DNA of 7,916 nucleotides from an uncultured Deferribacteraceae bacterium (GTDB taxonomy: Bacteria > Chrysiogenota > Deferribacteres > Deferribacterales > Mucispirillaceae), in NCBI GenBank assembly GCA_947039055.1, contig CAMQYB010000075.1, positions 1 through 7,916 on the forward strand, in the 5' to 3' direction. A program made the translations under genes and the position numbers. Under the pieces are notes generated by a model. That model did not search any database. It had not been told where the DNA came from and worked only from the letters and a program-made list of their open reading frames with translations. Shown here piece by piece: positions 6,901 through 7,916 of this stretch (within the stretch, counting starts at the first letter, position 1; every line of letters starts with the position of its first letter).

Positions 6901-6919
6901 TTTGTGAGAGGGGGATAAA

Positions 6920-7759
6920 ATGATAAAGAAAGTTGATTATAGTTACTATGGGATGCTAGGTATTGCGTCATTAGTTATTCTTATTGGGGTTGGTGCATAT
7001 AAGTATCCAGTGTTGATACTTTTGCCTATTTTAGGGTTAATAAATATTTATTTTGTAACTAAAAGACATCGTTCATTTATAGATGATTATAGTAAATATC
7101 ATTGCGATAGAGAGGGTGGTTTTGAAATTCCAGATCAGTATGTAAAATTTTTATATTACGGTAAATCACATCTTTATATGACGAGTGTTATTGCTTGCAC
7201 CATAATGCCTTACGACGGATTAGAGGTTCAGAGCGTAACAGATAAAACGGTTACACTTGTAAATAAAATGTATCTTAAAACAATTAAAGTGGATATATCA
7301 CAGGTGAGAATAGAGGGTTATGATAAAGTTATTTTAAAGAATATTGACGAAGCAAAAAAGATGGATATACATAATCCTGATTTAAAACGTGAGATAGAGA
7401 TAAGAGAAGCTAAACAGAAAGCTGTTGCACCGACTACGTTACTGCCTATTCTTTTGCTTGATACTTTTGGAGTATTAATTCCAACTGTGATAGCTTTTAA
7501 TGTGAGCGATCAAGTTGCAGTTATTGTGTTGTTCATAGCGTTAATTATTGCAACGGTTATTACTGTTCCAGTGACTATAAAATATTTCAAACACCTTATG
7601 CAATACAAAAAGGAGATAGAAGAAGCTAACGGATCTATCCCACAGTTTTATAAAATTTATATTAGATTTACATTCTTACCTTTAGGTTTTTTGTTGTGCT
7701 TATGGTTTGCATGTATTGTGATGGGTGCAGATGTTTTGTTTGATACTAAATTATTTTGA
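6920..7759 (+). CDS. Five-helix membrane protein, function unknown
   Basis: 279 residues; I recognise no family. Hydrophobic segments suggest membrane helices at about 9-26, 29-46, 171-194, 198-220 and 249-271. Between helices 2 and 3 lies a hydrophilic domain (about 47-170) with strand-rich sequence (VQSVTDKTVTLVNKMYLKTI) followed by a charged helix (KREIEIREAKQKA, 156-168). No signal-peptidase site, transporter motif or enzyme motif is visible. The start is secure: GAGAGGGGG at 6906-6914 lies 5 nt before the ATG. It follows the LRR gene on the same strand with a similar GGGGGA ribosome-binding sequence, so co-expression and possibly a joint role are inferred. Base composition looks like the rest of the window. 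Confidence 0.78.
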   Translation: MIKKVDYSYYGMLGIASLVILIGVGAYKYPVLILLPILGLINIYFVTKRHRSFIDDYSKYHCDREGGFEIPDQYVKFLYYGKSHLYMTSVIACTIMPYDGLEVQSVTDKTVTLVNKMYLKTIKVDISQVRIEGYDKVILKNIDEAKKMDIHNPDLKREIEIREAKQKAVAPTTLLPILLLDTFGVLIPTVIAFNVSDQVAVIVLFIALIIATVITVPVTIKYFKHLMQYKKEIEEANGSIPQFYKIYIRFTFLPLGFLLCLWFACIVMGADVLFDTKLF

Positions 7760-7838
7760 TTAAAATTTAACTGTATGTTTAAGATCGGCATAAGTGATTT
7801 TATGTGTTTAGTAGTTACGATAAATTATTAAGTTAAAA

Positions 7839-7916
7839 ATTATATAAAGTTATAGGTTGAGAGTTGGAAATTATACAAAGTTATAAATTGAGAGTTATAG
7901 ATTATATAAAGTTATA
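7839..7916. repeat. 31-bp tandem repeat running off the right edge
   Basis: ATTATAtAAAGTTATA occurs at 7839-7854, 7870-7885 (with C for T at the seventh base) and 7901-7916, exactly 31 bp apart. The intervening 15 bases are also related: GGTTGAGAGTTGGAA and AATTGAGAGTTATAG. This is therefore a direct tandem array with two full units and a third cut by the window end. The stretch before it (7760-7838) holds no gene; 7823-7838 may be a degenerate partial copy. The unit is unrelated to the 96-bp repeat at the left end. Confidence 0.9.

Noticed and set aside
7760..7838. Intrinsic terminator after the membrane-protein gene
   Set aside because: No GC-containing stem followed by a T run is present; only AT-rich sequence is seen.
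7839..7916. CRISPR array at the right end
   Set aside because: The 15 bases between the 16-bp cores are themselves related, so this is a plain 31-bp tandem repeat.

Overview
This is an AT-rich (roughly 30% GC by eye), gene-dense bacterial window. The organism is almost certainly a diderm (Gram-negative-type) bacterium, because it encodes a BamD-type outer-membrane assembly lipoprotein with a lipobox. The phylum cannot be fixed from sequence alone. The usual ribosome-binding sites are AGGAG-like.

Layout, left to right. Bases 1-287 hold three imperfect tandem copies of a ~96-bp non-coding unit that runs to the left edge. Next, on the minus strand, comes a beta-ketoacyl-ACP synthase III (FabH family, 322-1338). 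It has an intact Cys-His-Asn triad but no ATG, GTG or TTG in its N-terminal part; the best start is an ATT placed behind a strong Shine-Dalgarno. It appears to have its own extended -10 promoter. Upstream of it, also on the minus strand, lies a compact run transcribed in the order rimO (5753-4458), bamD (4425-3517), serS (3484-2210) and a short RsmI-like tetrapyrrole-methylase-family protein (2210-1530). The two gaps between the first three genes are 32 nt each, and the last two genes overlap by 1 nt, so this looks like one operon. It combines ribosomal-protein modification, outer-membrane assembly, tRNA charging and probably rRNA-type methylation.

A 188-bp divergent intergenic region (5754-5941) separates the operon from two plus-strand genes that I can describe but not assign a function. 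One is a cytosolic-looking leucine-rich-repeat protein (5942-6847, GTG start chosen from its ribosome-binding site). The other is a five-helix membrane protein (6920-7759). The two share an unusual GGGGGA ribosome-binding sequence and are separated by a 72-nt spacer that can fold into a nested hairpin; they may form an accessory pair. The right end (7839-7916) is another tandem repeat, with a 31-bp period, running off the window.

Most of the window is ordinary housekeeping content. The points most worth checking are the non-canonical start of the FabH-family gene, the two unrelated tandem-repeat tracts, and the uncharacterised LRR/membrane pair. I do not see a CRISPR array, transposase, toxin-antitoxin pair or recognised defence system.
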